A stretch of 36,557 bases of DNA. Source: Pseudomonadota bacterium. Its GTDB lineage: Bacteria; Desulfobacterota; Anaeroferrophillalia; Anaeroferrophillales; Anaeroferrophillaceae. The notes under the pieces were generated by a model. It saw only the letters and a program-made list of their open reading frames with translations. It was not told the DNA's origin and ran no database searches. Of this stretch, positions 16,010 to 23,485 are shown piece after piece (the first letter of the stretch is position 1; each line of letters starts with the position of its first letter). Made by a program: the position numbers and the translations under genes. Location: assembly GCA_034660915.1 (NCBI GenBank), contig JAYEKE010000128.1:1-36557 (forward strand), read 5' to 3'.

Positions 16010-16897
16010 ATGCCCCGTCAAAAAAGCAAAATTATCATGTTTACGGGCAAGGGAGGGGTGGGGAAAACCACCATGTCGGTGGCCACCGCCCTCCACTATG
16101 CCCAATCGGTTAAGACACTGATCGTCTCAACGGACCCCTCCGGTTCCCTGACAGAAATTTTCCATACCGATGTCAGCAAAGAGATCACCCCGATCTCCCA
16201 CAATCTGGAAGTAATTGAACTGACCCGGAAGGTGGTATTAGATCTTTGGCGCCAGAAATTTGCCGATGAAATTTACACCGTTCTTTCTTCATTCCTACCG
16301 GTTGAAAGAGATATCATCGATTATATCGAAGGGGCTCCGGGGATTGATGAGGAATTCATGCTGGATTATGTCCTGACCCTGCGCAACGCCGGAACCTATG
16401 AAATGATCATCTGGGATACGGCCCCCACCGCAGCCACCCTCAACCTGCTGTTTGTACAGCAGCTTTTCTATACCCATTTAACCCAGGCTCAAAAGCTCTA
16501 CCTTAAAGTAAAAGGAGTACTCAACCAGGTCAATCCACTGGAACTCATTTATAAATGGCGCCGCTTAACCGAGGATGTCATCACTATGCTGAAAGAAGAC
16601 GCCTCAGCCTGGGTGGTTACCAATCCGGAACGTCTACCCGTAGAGCAGGCCCTGTTTATCGGCAACTCGCTGGTTGAGTTCGGCATCCCCCTGAACGGCT
16701 ACATTCTCAACAAAATGCTTTCCGCCGAGGTATGCCGGGGCAACGCCTTTCTGGAAACAAAACGGGACAACCAGATGCACTGGCAGCAAAACCTCCGGAA
16801 ACGGACAGTCGACCCCATTCAAATCATTCCGGAACTGGTAGGCGATATTACCGAAAAAGACAAGCTGCAACAAATTGCTAATCTGCTGGGTTATTAG
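16010..16897 (+). CDS. ArsA/Get3-like P-loop ATPase
   Basis: A 295-residue cytoplasmic ATPase of the deviant Walker A (SIMIBI) class. GKGGVGKTT at 13-21 is the signature P-loop with the extra lysine. VSTDPSGSLTEIF is the switch I region. DTAPTAATLNLL stands where ArsA and Get3 have DTAPTGHTLRLL, so the usual Gly-His-Thr is altered. APGIDEEFML is another family hallmark. Only one ATPase half is present, as in Get3. No arsenic genes (arsB, arsC or arsR) are nearby, so resistance is unlikely; the true cargo or partner is unknown. Only a weak ribosome site precedes the ATG. It converges with the radical SAM gene across a repeat-containing gap. Confidence 0.8.
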   Translation: MPRQKSKIIMFTGKGGVGKTTMSVATALHYAQSVKTLIVSTDPSGSLTEIFHTDVSKEITPISHNLEVIELTRKVVLDLWRQKFADEIYTVLSSFLPVERDIIDYIEGAPGIDEEFMLDYVLTLRNAGTYEMIIWDTAPTAATLNLLFVQQLFYTHLTQAQKLYLKVKGVLNQVNPLELIYKWRRLTEDVITMLKEDASAWVVTNPERLPVEQALFIGNSLVEFGIPLNGYILNKMLSAEVCRGNAFLETKRDNQMHWQQNLRKRTVDPIQIIPELVGDITEKDKLQQIANLLGY

Positions 16898-16944
16898 AAC
16901 CTTACTCCTGAAAGTCTGTCACTTTTTTCAGTACCCCCTTGGAT

Positions 16945-17019
16945 AATTACGGGGACAATTACGGGGACGACAATTACGGGGACAGTGACAATTACGGGGA
17001 CAGTATATAGAACTATTCA
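16945..17019 (+). repeat. Four AATTACGGGGAC direct repeats in the ATPase/radical SAM gap
   Basis: Copies of AATTACGGGGAC begin at 16945, 16957, 16972 and 16990, with unequal spacers. The last runs into GGGGACAGTATAT and then CACCCCG. Such text commonly surrounds REP-type, IS200-like (Y1) transposases in related genomes, from general knowledge. No transposase is present here. Confidence 0.65.
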
Positions 17020-17110
17020 CCCCGTTATTTTTTGGTCAAGGTCTTCGCGGACGAAGTATACGATACAAATCAGTTTCCAAAAGTTCCGCAAAAGCTTCCC
17101 GGCCCAACGG

Positions 17111-18871
17111 TTACCGTCTCCTCCTTTTGAAGATATTACTGCAGATATCGGCAGTACCCATCTTGATCAACTGCGGAAAATTAAAAGAAGTTATACTATA
17201 GGGCAGATCCAGTTCGGTTTTTTCACAGACAGTGGAAACATTGGCCCGATCAATCTGCGGTTTGATAATCATCAGCTCCCGCTCAAGTTCCTCTGGTGTA
17301 CAATCCTTGATCAGCTGGTCAATGGTAGTCATCAATGCAACAGCGCGGTTAATACGGTCTTCAGTTTCCGCGGCCACGTTCTGGCTGATGAGGCCGAATC
17401 GGGCCTTTAGGGCGTTGAGCCGACGACCGGCCTCATAGGTTACGTCAGCCAGTTCATCGCGATTCATCCAGCGGGTTTCATAATTGAGGATATGCTTCCA
17501 GGTAGGCCCCAGCAGAATCTGGCGATGTTCCTCCAGCGTCCGACAGCGGATGCGATAACCATATTTTTCTGATTGTTCATAAATGGGACATCCCGGATCG
17601 ATGAAAGGAGCCAGCGGCCCGATGAAGGGCATAAAACGGCCATCACCGAAACGTTCCAGCAGGCACTCAAAGTAATCGACGCTTTCCAGTACCGATTGAG
17701 GCGTCTGCTCCGGCAGGCCAATCATGAAAAACAGATCAAAACGCCGGCAACCGACGTCCAGGCAGGCGGCGATGGTTTCTTCGATTTCCTCATTAGTATA
17801 GCGCATATTGAGGGCGCGACGCACGGTTTCATCATGTGATTCAGGCGAAAACTCGATAACGAATTCGGGCAGTCCTTCGGCCAGTTCTGCGGCAAAGGTT
17901 TGATCAATCGGCTCAAAAATTTCCAGCATTCCCTGGCCGGGATATCCTTTGATGGCCTTCAGGAAGCTACGGGCGTATTCCATCCCCGGTTGGCGAATAT
18001 CCCCCAATAGAAAACCCGGTCCACGACTAATTTTATACATGTCGAACATGTCTTGAGCCAATTTCTCAGGGGAACGGAAAGCCGGAGCTTTGCGGCCGGT
18101 GATCAGGCGGCCGGCGGAGGCAGACCCACCGCAGTAGGCACAGTTATGCTTGCAGCCACGCACGGTGAGAACAGCCATCGCCGGATAATCAACCCAGTGA
18201 CTGAAGGGTACATAATTGAGAAAATCAAGATCCCGGACAACTGAACGGACCATCTGCCGATAGTTCATTTCCAGGTGATCCAGATCTTCAGGAATGTAAG
18301 TCTGGGGATTGACGTGGATTTCACCAACCCTGTCCTTCCAGGTTAGATTGGGGATATTTTTGAGATTGTCTTCGTTGATTTTATTATAATTTTTCGCGGC
18401 AGTGATACACTCTATGAGCAGGCGCAGGGGTTCCTCGGTTGAATCGCCGCACAAAACATAATCAACCTGAGGATATTTTATCAGTTCCTGATGGAAGTAG
18501 GATGAGGAGTACCCCCCGAAGAAAACAGGAATTTCAGGATGATATTTTTTGACCAGGGCGGCTATTTCCAGGGAACCATGCGCATGGGGCATCCAGTGGA
18601 GGTCGATACCGAAGGCCCGCCCTTGCAGCCGGGAAATAAGCTTTTCGGCATTAAAGCGCCGGGAACGGACCATACGGGCGGCCAGGTTGACGATGCGGGT
18701 GCGAAAACCGTCCGCCTCCAGATAGGCGCACAAGGTGCTGAAACCAACCGGATACATATCAAAAACAGGTTCAGAAGGTACAAGATCGCTGGTCGGACCC
18801 CACAAAGTGGCCCGCTGGCGAAAGTCGTAGACGGTGGGGGCGTGAAGGAAGATAACATCAGCAGTTGCCAT
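17111..18871 (-). CDS. Radical SAM protein with N-terminal B12-binding-like domain
   Basis: A 586-residue enzyme of unknown reaction. Residues 1-190 form a Rossmann-like, B12-binding-type domain (PVGFSTLCAYLEADGFRTRIVNL, VFFGGYSSSY, VDYVLCGDSTEEPLRLL), but no clear DxHxxG cobalamin motif is seen, so cobalamin use is uncertain. The radical SAM core follows with C240, C244 and C247 in GCKHNCAYCGGS, binding the [4Fe-4S] cluster that cleaves S-adenosylmethionine. The C-terminal 150 residues are helical and family-specific. It looks like the group described as B12-binding/radical SAM proteins of Ta0216 type, which I state from memory. A ribosome site GGAGA lies before the ATG. The gene stands alone, facing the ATPase. 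Confidence 0.85.
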   Translation of the reverse strand: MATADVIFLHAPTVYDFRQRATLWGPTSDLVPSEPVFDMYPVGFSTLCAYLEADGFRTRIVNLAARMVRSRRFNAEKLISRLQGRAFGIDLHWMPHAHGSLEIAALVKKYHPEIPVFFGGYSSSYFHQELIKYPQVDYVLCGDSTEEPLRLLIECITAAKNYNKINEDNLKNIPNLTWKDRVGEIHVNPQTYIPEDLDHLEMNYRQMVRSVVRDLDFLNYVPFSHWVDYPAMAVLTVRGCKHNCAYCGGSASAGRLITGRKAPAFRSPEKLAQDMFDMYKISRGPGFLLGDIRQPGMEYARSFLKAIKGYPGQGMLEIFEPIDQTFAAELAEGLPEFVIEFSPESHDETVRRALNMRYTNEEIEETIAACLDVGCRRFDLFFMIGLPEQTPQSVLESVDYFECLLERFGDGRFMPFIGPLAPFIDPGCPIYEQSEKYGYRIRCRTLEEHRQILLGPTWKHILNYETRWMNRDELADVTYEAGRRLNALKARFGLISQNVAAETEDRINRAVALMTTIDQLIKDCTPEELERELMIIKPQIDRANVSTVCEKTELDLPYSITSFNFPQLIKMGTADICSNIFKRRRR

Positions 18872-19118
18872 AATATCTGCTCTCCAATTCCATCAAGGTT
18901 GATCATAGAAATCATATATGAGAAAATGCAGGAAAGCTATAGCATGTCTCCCCTGTTCATTCAAGTTCGATAGCAATCATCAATTTTCCGTAACCACTTG
19001 ACACTTAACTGGCCAATTTAAGAATATCACCGCCAGATAACGATATTCGTGAAAGGAAGCCAGGGACGTACAATGAAAAAGGGGTTTACGGTGATGTTCC
19101 GTAAACCCCTGTTTTTAT
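18872..19118. other. Spacer between radical SAM gene and tRNA-fMet
   Basis: It contains the upstream region of the minus-strand radical SAM gene and the terminator at 19072-19117. No further gene, operator or convincing promoter box was seen. Confidence 0.5.
19072..19117. terminator. Terminator of tRNA-fMet, bidirectional
   Basis: GGGGTTTACGG (19081-19091) and CCGTAAACCCC (19099-19109) form a perfect 11-bp stem. The minus strand continues into TTTTTCATT and the plus strand into TGTTTTTATT. It starts immediately after the tRNA 3' end on the minus strand. Confidence 0.88.
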
Positions 19119-19195
<77 letters not shown>

Positions 19196-19244
19196 ACAAT
19201 TTCGATATCGATGAGGAACAGTAACTAATATAATTACTCTGATT

Positions 19245-19250
19245 TGTCAA
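19245..19250 (-). promoter_or_regulatory. Possible -35 box of tRNA-fMet
   Basis: The minus strand reads TTGACA here, a perfect -35 box, about 50 bases upstream of the tRNA. The A/T-rich sequence downstream (TAATTATATTAGTTA) holds candidate -10 boxes, but none is at an ideal spacing with a strong match. Confidence 0.35.
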
Positions 19251-19258
19251 CCATAAAT

Positions 19259-19290
19259 GCTGAAAAAAATACTGATCATAGTATTTCAGC
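19259..19290. terminator. Hairpin upstream of lptG
   Basis: GCTGAAA...TACT pairs with AGTATTTCAGC across GATCAT, with four bulged A residues in the left arm. No T tract follows directly. It could be part of the lptG leader or a remnant of a repeat. Confidence 0.35.
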
Positions 19291-19415
19291 GTTTACAGCC
19301 GGTTATAAATTGCTCTGCCTGTTTTTTTTTGTTATGGTCCTTTGAGTATTTCTGCTCGGGCATTTGGACAAAAACCTGGAAGCAGAAATAAATTCTGATT
19401 GGGCCCTCCATAATC

Positions 19416-20504
19416 ATGCAAATTTACCAACGTTATCTGCTGAAAGAACTTGTACAGATTTTTCTCCTGAGCCTGCTGGCCCTGCTGGCGATCTATATTC
19501 TACTCGAGTTTTTTGGCACCCTTGATGACTTTATTGAAAACCAGGTCAAGATAAAATTCATCTTTCTTTACCTGGCAAACCAAGCACCTTTTTTTGCCGC
19601 CCAGTTCATTCCTCTGGCTTTACTGCTGGCAACCATGCTGACCCTTGGCGGCATGGGACAAAACAACGAGATCATTGCCTTTCGCTCCTGCGGCTTCACT
19701 TTATACCAGTTAAGTCTGCCGCTGCTGATTGCCGGTGCCTTTTTTTCCCTCTTCACCTTCTCACTCACTGAATATGTTGTACCTCCCACTTTTGCCCGGG
19801 CCAGGCATATTAAAACAGTTTTCGTTAAACATAAGCAGGAAAAGAAACTTTTAAATCTCAAAGACGTATGGTATACAAGCGGGAGAAATATCTATCATTT
19901 CAATAAGCTGGACCCCGGAAAGAACGTCATTAAAGGAGTAACCATTTATCGGCTTGACCAGTCATCGATGCTCAAAAAGCGGATTGAGGCCAAACAACTC
20001 ATTTACCGGGATGGCCAGTGGATAGCAAAAAAGCTGACAATCCGGGATTTCACCTACCATAATGGCCGCTCGACCCTGCAGAAGTTTAAGCAAAAACAAT
20101 CCATGGCCTTAGCCATCAGCGAAAAACCGGAAGATTTTCTTATTCCGCAAAAAGCAGTTGAGGAAATGAATGTCAGAGAATTAAACCGCTATATCGATAA
20201 AGTGAAAAATATCGGCGTTAATGTTAATGAATACAAAGTACAATTGTACCATAAATTCTTTTTCCCCCTGTCTTGTCTGGTGATGGCACTTCTGGGGATA
20301 CCTTTTTCTCTGGGTTCCAAACGCAGTGGAGGTTTTGCAAGAAGCATAGGGGTAAGTCTGGTTATTGGTTTTTCATTTTGGTTCGTCCTCTCTTTTTCAC
20401 TGGCCCTGGGAAAAGCTGGAATTATCTCGCCAATGCCGGCGGCATTCCTGCCCCATTTGTTTTATAGCGGACTTGGAATCATTTTGATCAGAAGAAATAT
20501 TTGA
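19416..20504 (+). CDS. lptG: LPS export ABC transporter permease LptG (YjgP/YjgQ family)
   Basis: A 362-residue inner-membrane subunit of the LptB2FG complex that extracts lipopolysaccharide from the inner membrane. Three N-terminal transmembrane segments (about 10-35, 53-78 and 95-122) precede a periplasmic beta-jellyroll (about 130-265). Three C-terminal segments follow (about 273-360). The start MQIYQRYLLKELVQIF is typical, with the amphipathic helix in front of TM1. LptF is usually encoded just upstream but is not present here, so LptG versus LptF is assigned on overall resemblance. No strong ribosome site is seen before the ATG. prfB follows after 25 bases. Confidence 0.85.
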   Translation: MQIYQRYLLKELVQIFLLSLLALLAIYILLEFFGTLDDFIENQVKIKFIFLYLANQAPFFAAQFIPLALLLATMLTLGGMGQNNEIIAFRSCGFTLYQLSLPLLIAGAFFSLFTFSLTEYVVPPTFARARHIKTVFVKHKQEKKLLNLKDVWYTSGRNIYHFNKLDPGKNVIKGVTIYRLDQSSMLKKRIEAKQLIYRDGQWIAKKLTIRDFTYHNGRSTLQKFKQKQSMALAISEKPEDFLIPQKAVEEMNVRELNRYIDKVKNIGVNVNEYKVQLYHKFFFPLSCLVMALLGIPFSLGSKRSGGFARSIGVSLVIGFSFWFVLSFSLALGKAGIISPMPAAFLPHLFYSGLGIILIRRNI

Positions 20505-20529
20505 TAAAGTAATTAAGGAGAAATATCGC

Positions 20530-21637
20530 ATGGTTTTACCACTGGAAATAACCGATTCAATGAAACAGCTGACCGAAAAAGTAGAACTATACCGGGGGTA
20601 TCTTTGATCTTGAGATTCTTAAACAACGGCTGGAAGAAATCGAAAAAAATGTTACTCAGGAAGATTTCTGGCAGGACCAAGAGGCGGCCACAAATATTCT
20701 CAAGGAGCAAACTACGATCAATAATGAGCTGGAGCGCTGGCAGCAGATTGAAAATGAGCTGGAAAATATTACCGTACTTGTCGAGCTGTTGAAAGAGGAA
20801 GAAGATCCTGAATCAATAGCAGAGCTGAAAGCACGACTGCGAAAACTGGGTAAGAATCTAGCCATTATTGAACTGGAAAAGATGATGGCGGAAAAAAACG
20901 ACCGGAAAAATGCCATCGTCAGCATCAATGCCGGCGCCGGGGGCACCGAAGCCCAGGATTGGGTCGAGATGCTGCTGCGGATGTATCTGCGCTGGGCGGA
21001 AAAGCAGGGCTGGAAATCTGAAATCATTGATATCCTGCCCATGGATGAAGGCGGCATCAAAAGTGTGACCTTTACCGTCAGCGGGAAGTATGTCTATGGT
21101 AATTTCCGTTCGGAAATCGGCATCCACCGCCTGGTGAGGATATCTCCTTTCGACGCCGGCAATCGCCGACACACCTCATTTGCTTCCGTCTTCGTCTACC
21201 CGGAAATCGATGACGATATCAAGATTGAGATTAATGACAAAGATTTACGCATAGATACCTATCGGGCCAGCGGCGCCGGCGGACAACATGTCAATAAAAC
21301 AGATTCCGCGGTTCGCATTACTCACCTGCCATCAGGCATTGTGGTTCAATGTCAGAATGAACGCTCACAGCATAAAAACAAGGCCATGGCCATGAAAATT
21401 CTCAAGGCCCGCCTTTACGAAGCAGAAATGGACGCGCGTCAGGAAGAATTGGATAAGGTGGAAGGAAGCAAGAAAGAAATTGCCTGGGGCAGCCAGATTC
21501 GTTCCTATATCATCCATCCATACCAGATGGTCAAAGATCATCGCACGGATTTTGAAACCGGAAATGTCAATCAGGTTCTTGATGGCGGGCTTGATCCCTT
21601 GGTGGAAGCCTACCTGCTGCACAAGATGAAGGTGTAA
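20530..21637 (+). CDS. prfB: Peptide chain release factor 2, programmed +1 frameshift
   Basis: A 368-residue factor that reads UAA and UGA and triggers peptide release. It is made from two frames. Codons 1-25 run from the ATG at 20530 to CTT (20602-20604), followed by an in-frame TGA (20605-20607). Slipping forward one base resumes at GAT (20606) and continues to 21637. The second frame has no proper start of its own. The stop-codon recognition motif SPF is in RLVRISPFDAGNRRHTS, and the catalytic GGQ in SGAGGQHVNKTDSAVRI. AAGGAG lies eight bases before the ATG. It follows lptG and precedes rnj after a palindromic repeat that begins at its last codons. Confidence 0.96.
20593..20608 (+). promoter_or_regulatory. 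prfB: prfB autoregulatory +1 frameshift site
   Basis: CGGGGGTATCTTTGAT contains an internal Shine-Dalgarno-like GGGGG three bases before the slippery CTT-TGA. Low RF2 makes the ribosome pause at UGA and slip +1, restoring RF2 synthesis, as established in E. coli. The base after TGA is T here rather than the common C. Confidence 0.95.
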
Positions 21638-21723
21638 GGTATAGGGAGCAAGGTTTATGATTTATGGTTTTTCCGTAAACCTTACACCGTAAACCTTACA
21701 CCATATACCGTAAACCCTATACC
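21631..21723. repeat. Palindromic CCTTACACC/GTAAACC repeat between prfB and rnj
   Basis: GGTGTAAGGTATAGGG, starting in the last prfB codon, and a run of CCGTAAACCTTACACC-type units form an imperfect inverted repeat around TTTTT. The same style of repeat occurs at 29148-29212 and, in part, at 23437-23478. It fills the whole prfB-rnj gap. Confidence 0.65.
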
Positions 21724-21731
21724 GTTTTTAA

Positions 21732-23420
21732 ATGGATAACGACAAAATGACTCTACCTATGGATTCCAATACGGTTCAGCTGATTCCCCTTGGAGGGCTC
21801 GGTGAAATCGGCATGAACATGATGGCAATCGAATGCAGTGATGAAATCCTGATCATCGATTGCGGCCTGATGTTCCCTGAACCTTATATGCTGGGAGTAG
21901 ACCTGGTAATACCTGACACCACCTGGCTGCAGGAAAACCAGGACCGGGTCAAAGGAATCATTATCACCCATGGGCATGAGGATCATATCGGCGCCCTTCC
22001 TTTTGTACTTCCCCACCTCAAAGTCCCCATTTACGCTACCAGCTTCACCCTTGGACTGATAAAAAAGAAACTTAAAGAATATTCCCTGGATCAAACAACA
22101 GAATTTATTGCCATCGAACCCGGAAAACAGATAGCAACAAGACACTTTACGGTTGAGTTTATCCGGGTCATCCACTCCATCCCTGACGGCGTCGCCCTGC
22201 ACCTCAAAACTCCGGTGGGCTGCATTATCCATTCCGGAGATTTCAAAATCGATCATACGCCATTGGGAAGTGATTTCACCGACCTGGCCGAATTTGCCCG
22301 ACTAGGCCGCGATGGCGTCAGATTGCTGCTCTCTGACAGCACCAACGTCGAACAGGATGGTTTTTCAGCCCCGGAAAAAAAGGTCCGGGACGCCATGATG
22401 GCATTATTTCCCACCTGTCCCGGCAGAATCATTATTTCACTTTTTTCATCCAACCTGCTCCGCATCGGGGAAATCATCAACCTGGCCCACCGGCAGCAGC
22501 GTAAAGTGGCGCTCTACGGCCGCAGCCTGCTCGGCAATGTCATGGTTGCCCGGGAGCTTGGCTACCTGAAGATTGACGACGACACCCTGATTGATATCCA
22601 GGAAACCGGTGATTATGAACCGGAGCAATTGCTTATCATCACCACCGGCAGCCAGGGAGAACCACTTTCCGGTCTTTCCCTGCTGGCTTCAGGGGGCAAT
22701 AAATGGTTCCAGGTCATCCCTGACGATACGATCATCTTTTCATCACGTTTTATTCCTGGAAATGAAAAAGCCATCAACAACCTTATTAACCGTCTCTACC
22801 GCCGGGGGGCCCGGGTCTTATATAAACCCATCGCCTATACCCACACCTCCGGCCATGCCCATCGTGATGAATTAAGGCTGCTGCTCAACCTGGTCAAACC
22901 GGAGACCTTCATCCCCATCCATGGGGAATATCGCCACCTGGTCCAACATGCGAAACTGGCTGAAGAACAGAAAATTCCCAGAAATAATATCCTGATTGCC
23001 AAGGATGGTGATATTATCACCCTGGACGCCACCGGTATTCGCCAAACCGGCACGATTGAAACCGGAAAGATTCTCATCGACGGCAAAGGTACCGGCGATG
23101 CTGCAGATGTTATTCTCCACGATCGAAAAGATTTGTCCCACAATGGGGTGGCAATGGTAATTATGGTTATCAAAGAATCAACCGGAGAAATCGTTTACGG
23201 ACCTGACCTGACCACCAAAGGACTATTTTTTGAGGAAGAAAAAGAAATGGTACTGACAGAAGCGCTGGAAGTTATTAATGACAGTATAAACAGTATTCCC
23301 GCCTCCGAGCGCCGGGACTGGATTGAAATAAAAACCATTGTCCGCAAAAATCTGAAAAGGTTTTTCAAGCGTCATTTACAGCGCAAACCAATTATATTAC
23401 CAATCATCATTGAACTTTAG
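21732..23420 (+). CDS. rnj: Ribonuclease J
   Basis: A 562-residue metallo-beta-lactamase/beta-CASP nuclease with 5'-3' exonuclease and endonuclease activity in mRNA decay and rRNA maturation. The zinc motif HGHEDH is at residues 80-85, and IIHSGDFKIDHTP and LLSDSTNVEQ supply further metal ligands. The beta-CASP part holds TTGSQGEP and YTHTSGHAHRDEL. IHGEYRHLVQHAKLAEE is the typical RNase J segment after the nuclease core, and a C-terminal domain completes the protein. The length is close to the usual 555-560. The ATG at 21732 is used; ATGs at 21747 and 21759 are alternatives because a repeat upstream leaves no visible ribosome site. ftsK follows closely. Confidence 0.95.
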   Translation: MDNDKMTLPMDSNTVQLIPLGGLGEIGMNMMAIECSDEILIIDCGLMFPEPYMLGVDLVIPDTTWLQENQDRVKGIIITHGHEDHIGALPFVLPHLKVPIYATSFTLGLIKKKLKEYSLDQTTEFIAIEPGKQIATRHFTVEFIRVIHSIPDGVALHLKTPVGCIIHSGDFKIDHTPLGSDFTDLAEFARLGRDGVRLLLSDSTNVEQDGFSAPEKKVRDAMMALFPTCPGRIIISLFSSNLLRIGEIINLAHRQQRKVALYGRSLLGNVMVARELGYLKIDDDTLIDIQETGDYEPEQLLIITTGSQGEPLSGLSLLASGGNKWFQVIPDDTIIFSSRFIPGNEKAINNLINRLYRRGARVLYKPIAYTHTSGHAHRDELRLLLNLVKPETFIPIHGEYRHLVQHAKLAEEQKIPRNNILIAKDGDIITLDATGIRQTGTIETGKILIDGKGTGDAADVILHDRKDLSHNGVAMVIMVIKESTGEIVYGPDLTTKGLFFEEEKEMVLTEALEVINDSINSIPASERRDWIEIKTIVRKNLKRFFKRHLQRKPIILPIIIEL

Positions 23421-23434
23421 GAGGCTGTCCGAGA

Positions 23435-23485
23435 ATGCTCTTAAACCTTTATCCTTTATCCTTGAACCTCTATTATCTGCCATGA
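23435..23485 (+). CDS. 16-codon upstream reading frame overlapping the ftsK start
   Basis: A small frame begins with an ATG ten bases after a strong AGGAGG (23419-23424). It encodes 16 residues (MLLNLYPLSLNLYYLP) and ends in TGA overlapping the ftsK ATG as ATGA. The ftsK start itself has no ribosome site, so translation could be coupled through this frame. The coding text is repeat-like (TTTATCCTTTATCC), and whether the peptide is made is unknown. Confidence 0.4.
   Translation: MLLNLYPLSLNLYYLP
23437..23478. repeat. CTTAAACC-type repeat fragment before ftsK
   Basis: TTAAACCTTTATCC followed by TTTATCCTTGAACC resembles one arm of the palindromic repeats at 21631 and 29148. It occupies the space between the AGGAGG site and the ftsK start. 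Confidence 0.45.

Noticed and set aside
16010-16897. Arsenite efflux ATPase
   Set aside because: There is no arsB, arsR, arsD or arsC nearby, only one ATPase half, and the signature differs from ArsA.
16945-17019. Possible CRISPR-like direct repeats
   Set aside because: The repeats are only 12 bases with unequal spacers of 0-6 bases and no cas genes; they fit a dispersed repeat, not a CRISPR array.
20530-20607. prfB as a pseudogene because of the early TGA
   Set aside because: The stop is exactly at the known programmed frameshift site and the second frame is intact, including SPF and GGQ.
21753-22256. 167-codon open frame on the minus strand inside the RNase J gene
   Set aside because: It is antisense to the zinc-binding core of RNase J and has no family resemblance.
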